Source: Solen grandis (taxonomy: Eukaryota; Mollusca; Bivalvia; Adapedonta; Solenidae). From it: a stretch of DNA of 64,000 nt. Shown one piece after another: positions 51,201 to 55,418 of the stretch (position 1 is the first letter of the stretch; every line of letters begins with the position of its first letter). The DNA is taken from contig CM037787.1 of the NCBI GenBank assembly GCA_021229015.1, forward strand, positions 34,671,874-34,735,873, in the 5' to 3' direction. Under the pieces are notes generated by a model. The model did not search any database. It saw only the letters and a list, made by a program, of their open reading frames with translations, and was not told the DNA's origin. Made by a program: the position numbers and the translations under genes.

Positions 51201-51895
51201 CGAAATAAAAATTGAAAAATAGGTATAAATAGTGAACTTGGGACCGGGATTTAACTTTAAAATAAGAATGGGGAAAAATCGGGAGCGAAAAAAAACTTCA
51301 AAATGGCGAGAAATTTGGTTTAACGATGTTCAGTTTGACGAGGTTCTGCTGTATATATATTTTACACTTTTGAAAATGCCAAATTCCTGATACTCTGTTT
51401 TATCGGAATGTTCAGTGAGTCATCTTTTTTACTATGTGAATCGTAAAAACCGGTACTGGTATAGCTCCTTTGATTGGCACTCTGCATATAAGGTTGTTCC
51501 AGGACTGGTTGGCCTGTTGTCAGGACAATGTGACTGGGTGTGATAGCATGCCACTTGTCTAGGTGTGATACTTCAGTGTGGCAGTACTATATCTGTCTCA
51601 AGTAGACATAGTCTCCAAACGACTGAAAAACTGTCGGAGGGATGTTAAACCCAACAAGCAAACAAACAAACATATTCTGTGTATACGTACAGTCTGTATT
51701 CCGTAACAGAATACATTGATTCAATGCAAATGGATTATATGGAGAAATAACCAGATTTTACTTGGTTTCAACACTACTCACTTTGTCTTTTGGCAGGATT
51801 CTTCTATTGATGGTCCAGATTTTCCAAAGGTTCCTGAGCCATTTAAAGTGATTCACAAGGATCAGGAAATGATCTCCGCTTTTGCTATCAATCAG
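9149..51895 (+). CDS. DMXL: DmX-like protein / rabconnectin-3 alpha (DMXL1/2 orthologue), 31 internal exons, both ends missing
   Basis: Very large WD40 scaffold, homologous to Drosophila Dmx, vertebrate DMXL1/DMXL2 and yeast Rav1. With WDR7 it forms rabconnectin-3, which promotes V-ATPase assembly and acidification of endosomes and synaptic vesicles. The 31 exons listed separately have GT-AG introns, keep one frame throughout and give about 2,729 residues; vertebrate family members are a little over 3,000. Visible order: N-terminal WD40 repeats (residues about 1-860), a Ser-rich linker region, the Rav1 C-terminal-type domain (about 1150-1830), then acidic and basic linkers. The N-terminal WD repeats (about 170-200 residues) and the C-terminal WD40 propeller (about 300 residues) are not found. 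The donor after 51895 opens an intron running to the window edge. Family assignment is secure; paralogue naming is not meaningful because invertebrates usually have one copy. Confidence 0.95.
9680..9719 (+). CDS. DMXL: DMXL visible exon 2 (40 nt)
   Basis: Very short exon, acceptor TTTGCAG, donor GTAAGT. Encodes ADRLVKIWYEDRK, the WD-dipeptide-like end (KxWY) of the repeat begun in the previous exon. Confidence 0.85.
9861..11127. repeat. Pearl/CvA-type tandem-core element with 5' hairpin and CCGT microsatellite
   Basis: Opens with a hairpin (TATACCCCCC...GGGGGGTATA, 9861-9896), followed by a CCGT/CTGT microsatellite (about 9907-9965), then five or more core units. Each unit carries CAAGTTATGCCCCTTTGATG and CTTCTGCGGACTACTCC, with unit starts about 130-165 bp apart, and decays to the right. 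Closes with GGGGGGGTATTAGTAAGCCC and GACAGTTCTAG near 11127. The architecture matches bivalve pearl/CvA elements, which have been linked to Helentron-type rolling-circle transposons; the link is inference here. Confidence 0.75.
11222..11357 (+). CDS. DMXL: DMXL visible exon 3
   Basis: Acceptor TTCACAG, donor GTAAGA. Encodes HYSFVYIAHPRAVTGFSW and RKTSKYMPR, nearly identical to the vertebrate DMXL block FVYLAHPRAVTGFSWRKTS. One of the strongest family matches in the window. Confidence 0.97.
11840..12340. repeat. Degenerate tandem repeats with nuclear-receptor-like motifs
   Basis: Three imperfect units containing GTCAAAGGTCA-type motifs (11850, 12007, 12121), the phrase CAGGCTGTAA-TTAGACATGG-TTGCAGGATTTTCAA (11883 and 12145) and TCAAGGTCAC (11991 and 12107). 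Looks like the core of another pearl-like element without clear ends. Confidence 0.55.
12548..12733 (+). CDS. DMXL: DMXL visible exon 4
   Basis: Acceptor AAACAG, donor GTAAAT. Encodes GSVANLLITSCKDNVCRIW and SETILPDD, matching the WD40 repeat LLTSCHDGVCRLWVETLLP of vertebrates, then a basic tail HRHKKRFMQRLKTIR. Confidence 0.95.
13657..14787. repeat. Pearl-like tandem-core element with short inverted ends
   Basis: Left end AGCTCGACTATTCGTAGAAT, right end GAATAGTCGAGC then GTGCTGTCCTCTGACAGCTC; the first 12-13 bases are inverted relative to each other. Inside are about six core units with AAAGTTTTGCATGCAAG, CTTATATCTCA and GGGGCATCA/GGGGTATCA motifs. Same family as 4429-5006. Confidence 0.75.
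15890..16131 (+). mobile_element. 242-bp TTAA-bounded MITE, copy 1
   Basis: Runs from TTAACCCTTTCCCTCATA to TATGAGGGAAAGGATTAA. Contains the 67-nt central hairpin with GATCAGCCTGCGAGT arms. A base substitution breaks the right terminal repeat (GGATTAA instead of GGGTTAA). Confidence 0.92.
17545..17605. repeat. CAT/ATC microsatellite tract
   Basis: Imperfect trinucleotide tract with an uninterrupted ATCATCATC run near 17584-17602. Simple-sequence expansion without coding potential. Confidence 0.8.
18258..18499 (+). mobile_element. 242-bp TTAA-bounded MITE, copy 2
   Basis: Same length and end sequences as the copy at 15890, same orientation, TTAA at both ends. Differs by a few substitutions. 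Confidence 0.93.
21933..22108 (+). CDS. DMXL: DMXL visible exon 5
   Basis: Acceptor CTGTAG, donor GTAACC. Begins with the basic segment HAIHKRRKHTKFGPE and ends HFHLAASVNPET, which equals the vertebrate FHIAASINPATDIPLLP once joined to the next exon. Confidence 0.95.
22569..22802 (+). CDS. DMXL: DMXL visible exon 6
   Basis: Acceptor TTCCACAG, donor GTGTGT. Encodes DIPLLPVVGHKAG and LHWLNNKELQFTMESEKILQ, then an acidic Ser-rich tail. Matches the conserved HWLNNKxLxF motif. Confidence 0.96.
22990..23231 (-). mobile_element. 242-bp TTAA-bounded MITE, copy 3 (inverted)
   Basis: Opposite orientation to copies 1, 2 and 5, TTAA at both ends, again 242 bp. Sits in a 496-bp DMXL intron, so it makes up about half of that intron. 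Confidence 0.93.
23299..23441 (+). CDS. DMXL: DMXL visible exon 7
   Basis: Acceptor ATTGTCAG, donor GTGAGT. Encodes a strongly basic stretch (HWQKKKKNAAFFKKRFRHH) followed by Ser/Asp-rich sequence. This is a linker, poorly conserved in the family; assigned from phase and splice sites. Confidence 0.85.
23442..25015 (+). other. DMXL: DMXL intron, no gene or repeat recognised
   Basis: AT-rich, several A and T homopolymers. Nothing coding on either strand and no family of repeats I can name. Confidence 0.6.
25016..25128 (+). CDS. DMXL: DMXL visible exon 8
   Basis: Acceptor TCTGCAG, donor GTGAGA. Encodes CLLKDWHQNADMLFSIHPVD and GSFLVW, equivalent to the vertebrate SLFSIHPMDGSFLVWHIEWLDE block. 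Confidence 0.96.
25365..25540. mobile_element. 176-bp TA-flanked MITE
   Basis: Ends TACAGTCAACCCTTTGATAC and TGTATCTAGGGTTGACTGTA are inverted relative to each other with one or two mismatches, and TA stands at each end. Internal sequence includes a second inverted pair around GTATCGA. Consistent with a Tc1/mariner-type non-autonomous element. Confidence 0.75.
25632..26373. repeat. Pearl-like element with CCGT start, two to three core units
   Basis: Opens with TTTATGCTCCCAGAAGGGAG and a short CCGTCCGT run near 25676, followed by core units marked by AGCATAACACAAAAACT and GATAGATCTTAATGAGG. Closes with GGGGAGCATCCATTGGTTCT then GATTCTCTTGTTTT. Confidence 0.65.
26392..27081 (+). CDS. DMXL: DMXL visible exon 9
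   Basis: 690 bases. Acceptor TGTTTCAG, donor GTAAAG. Encodes HVDWLDEFTPYSFRQAQVSF, later LMISKHSSGSLNQW and SRACGHRF, then HPALPLLITTSQ. All have close vertebrate counterparts (EWLDEYSPGMFRQVQVSF; MISKHADGSLNQW; SRYCGHRF). An acidic insert NEDDDENDVNK lies near the end. Confidence 0.97.
27395..27524 (+). CDS. DMXL: DMXL visible exon 10
   Basis: Acceptor TATTTCAG, weak donor GTTAGC. Encodes SVLGPYSNSPCTLFVASDGD and LRLYQAVIDARSLL, a clear match to the vertebrate FVASDGxxLRLYQAVVDAR motif. Confidence 0.95.
27796..27942 (+). CDS. DMXL: DMXL visible exon 11
   Basis: Acceptor TGTTCCAG, donor GTATGG. 49 codons in full frame, encoding LFNIVSVQSSARPGCIIELE and PFTDAQQ, as in the vertebrate SxQSTARPGCIIELD segment. 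Confidence 0.95.
27943..30809 (+). other. DMXL: DMXL 2.9-kb intron
   Basis: Flanking exons join in frame. I see only AT-rich sequence, homopolymers and a direct repeat near 30215-30285 (ATATACATGTATTGCAATAT twice). A C-rich patch near 30375-30510 is open in one frame but has no family match. Confidence 0.6.
30810..31041 (+). CDS. DMXL: DMXL visible exon 12
   Basis: Acceptor CCCTCCAG, donor GTAAGG. Encodes MWQQTQLLHVFQEQLITGK and FFLVVLEKNATGGSTLHMW, corresponding to vertebrate QNTQLLHVFQEQLI. Confidence 0.96.
31358..31497 (+). CDS. DMXL: DMXL visible exon 13
   Basis: Acceptor TGTACAG, donor GTAACT; a second AG six bases on (TTACAG) is a possible in-frame alternative acceptor. Encodes TGMDDKSYMMDYTLVDED and a linker ending AKLLISTTK. 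Confidence 0.88.
31498..32260 (+). other. DMXL: DMXL intron, no feature recognised
   Basis: 763 bases without any coding signal or repeat I can place. Confidence 0.6.
32261..32406 (+). CDS. DMXL: DMXL visible exon 14
   Basis: Acceptor ATTTCCAG, donor GTGTGT. Encodes VTSQVLPLPEGVTVSS, AGHLSSASIYPACLAPYIL and TACSDGSVR, matching the vertebrate TAGHLSSSSIYPVCLAPY and TCSDxKVRFW motifs. The Arg codon is split over the intron that hosts the MULE transposon. Confidence 0.97.
32452..34234 (+). mobile_element. MULE-type DNA transposon, 1,783 bp, with TIRs and 8-bp target duplication
   Basis: Both ends share GG-T-T--CCCAACTGTCCCACTTTT in inverted orientation (left 32452-32477, right 34209-34234), with an exact run of 18 bases. 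The direct repeat CTCTGTTT at 32444-32451 and 34235-34242 flanks it. The 14-mer CCCAACTGTCCCAC occurs four times: 32460 and 32491 direct, 34173 direct and 34213 inverted, probably transposase-binding sites. It carries the transposase frame at 32583-33719 and lies in the same orientation as DMXL inside intron 32407-34667. Animal Mutator-like families such as Phantom have this kind of layout; the subfamily is an inference. Confidence 0.9.
32583..33719 (+). CDS. MULE-domain transposase, no ATG at the 5' end
   Basis: Long open frame ending at TAA 33717-33719. Catalytic-core motifs of the MULE domain appear in order: YGDGTF (first Asp), DTLLIDFEAA (second Asp), then FPNVNVKGCFFHYTQCVWRK, and TNNLEGWHNKL (Glu), followed by a Lys/Arg-rich and coiled C-terminus. 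The frame opens after a TGA at 32580-32582 and has no ATG before the Met codon at 32832, which lies only about 20 codons ahead of the first catalytic Asp. Either an upstream exon or start has been lost, or translation begins at a non-ATG codon. The FLYWCH-type zinc finger often found in front of this domain is not seen. No stop or frameshift interrupts the core, so the element looks fairly young. Confidence 0.85.
   Translation: MELSIYEEVISSLRDREWDEDAEQVCKGLPTFPSTKSSLYRERGALRPGIPKSRSDIDLDGKWTETHTGEQFLLVDEAENDNRMLIFATRTNLQHLAQNPTIYGDGTFYVCPDIFSQVYTLHGYIDGHMYPLVFALLPGKSERIYCRLFQHLQQKCREIGMELGPDTLLIDFEAATKQAARRVFPNVNVKGCFFHYTQCVWRKIQKLGLVGLYSENEDFKKLGRRAAVLPLVPIQHVEDVWFVALTDAENAEIPVDVSRFTDYVTEHWVEGDKDNWNHFETEGPRTTNNLEGWHNKLKKSMRQSHPNIYKFLETIQRIEAANAIKILQHSAGGVREKKRRKYRQLEQRLSALKHKYMAEEITVMEYADCASHLIRFDE
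34243..34667 (+). other. DMXL: Remainder of DMXL intron after the transposon
   Basis: No coding or repeat signal; ends in the pyrimidine-rich tract and CTACAG acceptor before 34668. Confidence 0.6.
34668..34900 (+). CDS. DMXL: DMXL visible exon 15
   Basis: Donor GTGAGT. Joined to the previous exon it reads VRFWNCKSTSFG, then GVRRQRRKSSVANLLQDT and YTWSQWKPMYGEDRSSDIL. RRKSS is a basic-Ser patch that could be phosphorylated (inference). Confidence 0.95.
34901..35661 (+). other. DMXL: DMXL intron, no feature recognised
   Basis: AT-rich with an A-run near 35105. No coding signal on either strand. Confidence 0.6.
35662..35805 (+). CDS. DMXL: DMXL visible exon 16
   Basis: Acceptor TATATAG, donor GTATGT. 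Encodes GKPLTVSCAYTGRVAIAYRS and FFNLCVAIYECEST, conserved in the family as CAYxGRxAxAY and VAIYECEST. Confidence 0.96.
35939..36005 (+). repeat. Degenerate tRNA-like sequence (SINE relic)
   Basis: CATAGTTCAGTGGTAGAGTA resembles a tRNA A-box region, and TTGATTTGAACTCTG about 20 bases later resembles a decayed B box. No fold of a working tRNA; likely the head of an old SINE. Confidence 0.35.
36236..36474 (+). CDS. DMXL: DMXL visible exon 17
   Basis: Acceptor TTTACAG, donor GTGTGT. Encodes GGSEWVKEDTIELKNIRIPD then a long acidic and Ser-containing linker ending LVCARRELHDQEDK. Confidence 0.94.
36705..36946 (-). mobile_element. 242-bp TTAA-type MITE, copy 4 (inverted)
   Basis: Same orientation as copy 3. 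Left end keeps TTAA; the right end reads TTAG, one substitution. Length 242 bp, hairpin intact. Confidence 0.92.
37343..38750 (+). CDS. DMXL: DMXL visible exon 18 (1.4 kb), start of Rav1-like region
   Basis: Largest exon. Acceptor TCACCAG, donor GTACAG. Encodes VDILQQQHLVQLDWVSTEDG, then DGLPPLPMHISWVRGGILVV and GMDNEMHVYSQW (very close to vertebrates), a Ser/Lys-rich linker, FGLFEAARQSSPVLPQYHP, FGKVKRVKAILAHLVRC, and LSGQDQMYLLALADTVAQT. The Rav1-type C-terminal domain begins here. Confidence 0.98.
38954..39150 (+). CDS. DMXL: DMXL visible exon 19
   Basis: Acceptor ATTACAG, donor GTCAGT. Encodes LDDCGLRFLLAMRHHHYLMR and SLPPVQRVQLVKQGL, matching LxLxMRTHTYLLRSLPPxxR in vertebrates; Rav1-like domain. 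Confidence 0.97.
39389..39600 (+). CDS. DMXL: DMXL visible exon 20
   Basis: Acceptor CATTACAG, donor GTGGGT. Encodes YGAGWWITNINILKRTFEKL and LIYLAMKKKNVLWGLFR, the Rav1-domain motif WW+xxxxxLRRxxEKxAK...YLxMKKKxVxWGLFR. Confidence 0.98.
39648..42170. mobile_element. Possible hAT-like element, 2.5 kb, hosting a nested pearl-like repeat
   Basis: CAGGGATGGAAATTAAC at 39648-39664 and GTTAATGTCCATCCC at 42156-42170 form an inverted pair with one mismatch over 15 bases. A CAGGG start suggests hAT ends. The 8-bp flanks (ATATTCAG left, CAGTTCAG right) agree only in part, so a target duplication is unproven. Inside, 39667-40800 is a tandem-core repeat and 41213-41260 resembles the closing end of such an element. 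No transposase frame seen. Confidence 0.45.
39667..40800. repeat. Pearl-like tandem-core element with 168-bp period
   Basis: Opens with TTATGCTCACCGAAGGTGAC and a CCGTCCGTTCGT microsatellite (about 39707-39735). Then at least six core units start with CTTGTCCGG at about 39745, 39913, 40081, 40249, 40417 and 40573, a spacing of 168 bp until the last. Units share CAGCTTGAATTCAACGAAAC and GATGCGCATATCGTCAGCAT; the right end is decayed. Confidence 0.8.
40801..42444 (+). other. DMXL: DMXL intron, rest
   Basis: Apart from the repeat ends noted at 41213-41260 and 42156-42170, no gene is seen. GGCCCACCA appears three times between 41307 and 41337. Confidence 0.55.
42445..42610 (+). CDS. DMXL: DMXL visible exon 21
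   Basis: Acceptor GTTTCCAG, donor GTATGC. Encodes FFKNDFTTDRWRKAALKNAF then LLGKQRFEHAAGFFLLAGSL, nearly identical to the vertebrate Rav1-domain block. Confidence 0.98.
42611..43572 (+). other. DMXL: DMXL intron, no gene
   Basis: AT-rich. A stretch near 42690-42740 (AAACCAGGTCAGTCTGCAAG) vaguely recalls the 242-bp MITE hairpin but is too degraded to call. Confidence 0.55.
43573..43781 (+). CDS. DMXL: DMXL visible exon 22
   Basis: Acceptor ATTCTAG, donor GTATAT. Encodes VIMDKLHDLQLALVICRLYD, ILYRHILGCDENGEDY and VHPDPFIRSMAYWLMKDY, matching vertebrate LHPDPFLRSLAYWVMKDY. Confidence 0.98.
43782..44332 (+). other. DMXL: DMXL intron, no feature recognised
   Basis: 551 bases, AT-rich, nothing coding. 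Confidence 0.6.
44333..45345 (+). CDS. DMXL: DMXL visible exon 23
   Basis: Acceptor GACCCAG, donor GTAGGT. Encodes FNFYNYLRTHPLLIRHRIAS and FFSTAHAHYKNGCPVLALEV (end of Rav1-like domain), then a variable linker with two FDW(S/G)QPV repeats (MFDWSQPVAAV and TFDWGQPVSRF), an acidic patch SDSSESEEEKDEEFDVKE, and FAQQYKFIACLKIMMEEM. Confidence 0.97.
45346..45791 (+). other. DMXL: DMXL intron with internal duplication
   Basis: Two copies of an approximately 90-bp segment (around 45395-45497 and 45500-45615) share GAGTATTGTTGTCTGCT, CAGTTTGTATATTTTGAAAA and ATAAATTGTAAAAAG, separated by an expanded T-run (45544-45567). A recent tandem duplication. Confidence 0.7.
45792..46401 (+). CDS. DMXL: DMXL visible exon 24
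   Basis: Acceptor TTTTGCAG, donor GTTTGT. Encodes HEVILAEKMDLEAKLERMGR, RRKQWLRQNQQLLRTLVAYC, MELLLLLQELQQDKPQQQLL and SPLPFPTTLPLLSAAIASSK, all closely matched in vertebrate DMXL (RRKQWLKxNQALLR; PLPLPTTLPLLSASIAS). GC content is visibly higher than in the flanks. Confidence 0.98.
46701..46813 (+). CDS. DMXL: DMXL visible exon 25
   Basis: Acceptor CATTTCAG, donor GTATGT. Encodes HNFVCDASHLMAGVRQLRSR then ending PPGKWPG, which joins to the next exon as WPGVSSL, conserved in the family. Confidence 0.93.
46814..47297 (+). other. DMXL: DMXL intron, no feature recognised
   Basis: 484 bases, AT-rich; repeated ATGATATC/ATTATGAC words toward the right end but no named repeat. Confidence 0.55.
47298..47546 (+). 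CDS. DMXL: DMXL visible exon 26
   Basis: Acceptor TATTAG, donor GTATGT. Encodes GVSSLRVLLAREKDEDSPKL then NILLTESLVAVYVSLLINAL and MWSSLFGGGVKSIVKIGN, matching vertebrate LNILLCEAVVAVYLSLLIHAL and MWAAVFGGGVK. Confidence 0.97.
47865..47965. repeat. Pearl-like repeat fragment
   Basis: Short CTGTCTGTCC/GTCTGTCTGTC run followed by CACACTTTTTCAGTCACG and an end resembling the closing segment ACACGCTTGTTTT. Core units are absent. Confidence 0.4.
48023..48287 (+). CDS. DMXL: DMXL visible exon 27
   Basis: Acceptor TATTCAG, donor GTAGGT. Encodes YNKRLRLNMKIMG, YKERFVPPELSMITYYMTK and an acidic run SYDSDDSMSSDEDEDKDSED, matching vertebrate YKEKFIPPELSMWDYFVAKP and YDSDESxxSDEEDD. Confidence 0.97.
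48600..48730 (+). CDS. DMXL: DMXL visible exon 28
   Basis: Acceptor TGTTCCAG, donor GTATAT. Encodes VHQHTDPNSYAWCLIRYSII and LVLHNLSTFLPQIGIELP, matching vertebrate EHQDPNSYSWxLLRLAMVQLVLNNLKTF. Confidence 0.97.
48966..49161 (+). CDS. DMXL: DMXL visible exon 29
   Basis: Acceptor TTTCAG, donor GTAAGT. Encodes ELPVCSPLLHAVLRTIEQWE and LLGKLELFAAAPDSFIPGLE, matching vertebrate ELPVSSPLCHAVLKTLQCWEQ. Confidence 0.97.
49162..49863 (+). other. DMXL: DMXL intron, no feature recognised
   Basis: 702 bases, AT-rich. A stretch near 49615-49690 looks like a worn SINE head (GGGACAGGAGGTCATGGTTT) but is not supported enough to call. Confidence 0.5.
49864..49987 (+). CDS. DMXL: DMXL visible exon 30
   Basis: Acceptor GTTGACAG, donor GTATGT. 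Encodes DSHSTLPIRRLWFHLVKQDK then FVRYVFRKQKLERVDTA, corresponding to vertebrate VKRLWQYLVKQE...FIRxIFTKK. Confidence 0.95.
50253..51351 (-). mobile_element. Pogo/Tigger-like DNA transposon, internally deleted, 1.1 kb
   Basis: Left end CAGTAGAACCTC (50253) and right end GAGGTTCTGCTG (51340-51351) are inverted with one mismatch, with TA on both sides inside short TATATA runs. CAGTnGAACCTC is the usual start of pogo/Tigger elements. The only recognisable coding remnant is the CENP-B-type DNA-binding stub on the minus strand. The DDE catalytic domain is missing. Confidence 0.8.
50509..50730 (-). pseudogene. Tigger/CENP-B-type N-terminal helix-turn-helix, truncated transposase
   Basis: A minus-strand frame of 74 codons with no ATG at its start reads RRHNSKTYQEKFAAIQEAER, then GIKSKKQIAEEFGVPPNTLS and TWLKQKDEI. 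This fits the psq/CENP-B N-terminal DNA-binding domain of pogo-family transposases (KxxIAxxFGVPxxTLSTWLK). It then runs into 20 unrelated codons and a TAA at 50509-50511, so the protein is cut off before the second helix-turn-helix and the DDE domain. Confidence 0.8.
51505..51675 (+). repeat. SINE-like 3' segment
   Basis: Ends with ACTGAAAAACTGTCGGAGGG, ATGTTAAACCCAACAA and an (AAACA)n-type tail near 51655-51672, typical of molluscan tRNA-derived SINE 3' ends. The tRNA-like head is not evident, so it appears 5'-truncated. Confidence 0.6.
51797..51895 (+). CDS. DMXL: DMXL visible exon 31 (last seen)
   Basis: Acceptor TTGGCAG, donor GTAAAT; 33 full codons. Encodes FPKVPEPFKVIHKDQEMISA then FAINQ, matching vertebrate KARIIHKESDIITAFAVNKAN, the start of the C-terminal WD40 propeller. 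The remaining propeller exons are not found up to 64000. Confidence 0.96.
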
Positions 51896-53702
51896 GTAAA
51901 TTCACTTCCCTTCATATAAAACATTTATTGTTTTATTGGTATACAAAATGTCACTAAAGAATATACATGTAGAACATATGTTAAGTTTTGATAACACAGC
52001 ATGTGTGTCATTGAGAATATGCTGTGAAATTTAAAATATCTGTTATGCTATTATCAGTCTTATGTATATGATAAAACTCATATTTGTCTCATAGGGATTA
52101 CACATGTGTCTTAGGGATTACACAACTTGTGTAATTAACAGAACACAGCATGTGTTATCAATCTGTTTGGCATATGTAGAAAGAAATGCTGCTGCTTAAG
52201 GTTCTGTGTTAACACAGTGTATTATAGAGATATAGGTAGCCCTACACATGTCATAGTATTTGTGGTAGTGATAACACATGTCATATAGAGTGCACAGCAT
52301 GGATAATGCAAACAGTATATGTCACATCTCACTAAAAGTTCATAGAATATGTCATAGAACTTACACAGCATGATATGTAGATATTAAAATGGCATATGTG
52401 ATTCTGGGATTACTTTAGCTTATTTGTCATTGTTATAAATAATGGCATATGTGTCTTGGAACACACACACATGCCTCATAAAAGTGCATGCCTTGTAGAT
52501 CACTTACACATGTTTATCTTCCTGAGTGTCTGGCATATATGTCAAGAAATTTGCTTATCTTGGACACATGAGCTTGAGCCTCTATTTGGACATTATTTAT
52601 TAATTGATATGAATTTTTTTAATCTAAACTAGATTATTGTTTTAATATTATTTGAAGTCAAGATATTGCATGAATTGCCGACATTTTGTTAGCAGTATGA
52701 ATTATTTATAGATGAAATTAATTAACATTTGTTTCTCTTCCTATTTGCAATGAAGAAGATTTTGATATAATTAAGAAAAATATTTTTTTCTCAAAATAAG
52801 GTATTTATTTTAAGTAGATTGAAGTTACACAGTTGTTTATTACACTGTATTACATGAATTTGAAATTGAAAGAAATTTTAACTTTTAACTCTCCTAAAAG
52901 ATCAAATTATAAAACTAACAGTAAAATATTGCTTGGTCAAATTAAAGTGGAGGAATGGGGTAATGTTTCAGGGCAAGAAGCCTGTATCTGCACAATAAAA
53001 GTGAATGCAATGGATATGGGTGTTATACATTTGAAAATAGTATCATGCAGAAATTTGGGGTTAATAGTGGTATCCGAATGTGTTTGTATAATGCCAATAA
53101 TCCTGATTAGGTTAACCCATTCATTATTGAGTTACATGAACAAGTATGGGACATAGGATAGGGAACGAACTCCTTCCTATCCATCAAACAACAATTTGTT
53201 TGATGACCTTTGATGTAGTTATGCATATTATGACATTAGCCAATCAAAACAGCTTTGTCTGGAAATTAACCAATCAGATAGCTCTAATTATACAATAAAA
53301 TAGATATTTGTATAAAGATTTAATCAAGTGTTAACTTTCTCACTCCCATCAGTGTATTTTTGTGGTATGTCTTTTCTAATTCTTATTGTTATTGAAAGAA
53401 TAGTTAAGGTGTTTGAGATGGTATTTTATATCTGAACTTATATTGATGCATGCCAAGGTGATTCTGCTAACATGATGGATAGAGATGATATAATTTTCAA
53501 TACATGCATGGACTTGTCTAAATAGATTATCTACAAGTGCTTCCCAACTTGGGACGATGGACGAGCTAGTGTCATAAGATTGTTATTGAGGTTGCTCACC
53601 GGTTAAATACAAAGGGATCTAGCACAAAACGTGGGTCATAAATCACTACATATACACTGGTATAATGTGTATATTGAATTATGACCCACCTTTTGTGCCA
53701 GA

Positions 53703-53955
53703 GGGGCCTCTGTGGCCGAGAGAGTAAAGTCGCTGACTTTAACAATCACTCAGCCCCTCACTGCATGGGTTCGAATCCTGGCAGGTCATTCGGATTTTCA
53801 TGTGTGGAAGCCTCCCAGCTGGCTTGCAGTAGGTTGGTGGTTCTACCTGAATGCCTCCGTGCATTCGGGGTCTTCTTCCACCTGTAATTAGCTGGATGCC
53901 CCTATATGACTGAAATACTGCTGAAGCAACGGTAAACTCAAATAGTCAAGTCAAG
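53703..53955 (+). mobile_element. tRNA-derived SINE, full length, exact 11-bp target duplication
   Basis: Same family as 6266-6522: A box TGTGGCCGAGAGAGTAAAG, B box GGGTTCGAATCCT, core with GGTTGGTGGTTCTACC and GGGGTCTTCTTCCACC, tail AGTCAAGTCAAG. The direct repeat TTTGTGCCAGA at 53692-53702 and 53956-53966 is perfect, so the insertion is young. Confidence 0.92.
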
Positions 53956-55418
53956 TTTGTGCCAGAACCTTTTGGTTTAATGTATCTCAGAAAGTTTAGG
54001 ACTGGTATGCATTTTGTATAGCCAAGAAGAAGACTATGTGTGGTATCATGACACTTGTCTGGAACGTCGTATTACAATGTGGAGGCAGTCCCAGTGGTTG
54101 ATAGACTGGCTACCATCAAACTGGAATGTTTGATCCCCAGCTGCAACTTACCAAAGTTGTAAAAAAATGTACAAATATATCACCCTTGCTTGTAAATAAG
54201 GGTAGTTCAAGGGCCTGTTTTCATCATATTACATGGTGTGGTATCATACAACTTTACAATGGAAAGGTATCGCTTTTAGGCATAACTCTATCTGTCTCAT
54301 GCAGGTAAAGTCTCTGAATGACACAAGTGGGATGTGAAGTGAGAAAGCATGCTATTTGGTAGCAGTGCATCACATAGGTTTTGTAAGACATGACACAGCA
54401 TATCTGTAGCTAAACCTACATCTGAAATCTGCCTTGTGCATACTGAAGCAATATCAGCACATCATCATATTTAAACATGCTCTAGCACATGAATACATTA
54501 CTAGAACAATACTTATCATCAGCTGTCAGTTATCTCTGAAACAATGTGCATTAATTAATATGTTGGTTTTCCAGAGTAAAATAATACAAAAAACAATTAA
54601 ATTCACTCTTTTTCAATATTTTGGCAAAAAATTTGCCTTTATTAAGAAAAAAAATGAATTTTGAGCAGTTACATAATGGGCATTTGTACAGTTGCCATAT
54701 TGTTATTGCTATAACAAAAGAGTGAATTTAATTGTTCATTGTGCATTAATTTCAGGAAAAAAAGTTCTAGAATATCTCTGTGGATAGATTGATTATACAG
54801 TGTTGTTGCATATTGTTAAAGTGGTCAAACAAACTGAAGTAGCAATTATCGGGCAGTGAACTACTATTCATTTTTAGGCATCTTAATTCAGTGTTAAAAC
54901 CAATAAAAATGTTAAAAAGTGGGGCAGTTATTTCACTAGCTGAAATTCCTATTCAAGTCTTAAGGTAATTCAGATGAAATAAATCATAAACATAGTTGTT
55001 AGCTTTTATGTATGTTTTATTTCATTTTGTATTTATTTTCATTTTTGTAATGTTCATGCAGACATTAAATGCATACATGTAACATGATTTATTTATTTGC
55101 TAATGAAGGTGATAGTTTTTAATGAGGTGAGTTTGATGTTGGCAGTAGCTCAAGAAAACTGGTCTTCAAGCCCTCAATCGCACTTTGCATGTACAACCTG
55201 AGTCACTTGGTGCATTGTTCCTTATGTCCAGAGAAGAAAAATGAATATCAAAACTGATATTTTAAGTAGTGATAATGACTTTGATAGGCTATTGTTAGAA
55301 GTTATTTCTGCTTTGTGTTGTCCTTTTATAATAGCCTCTGCTTGATTTTTGAAAATGAATTATCTCTGCAAAACTGGTTAATCATGATAATCACTGTTTG
55401 GTATATATGTTTAACCTT

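Larger units (their letters stand above)
49988..51796 (+). other. DMXL: DMXL intron holding a Tigger-like element and a SINE 3' end
   Basis: Contains the TA-flanked element at 50253-51351 and a SINE-like 3' piece at about 51505-51675. An A-run lies near 50203. No host exon is missing, because the flanking exons join in frame. Confidence 0.75.
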
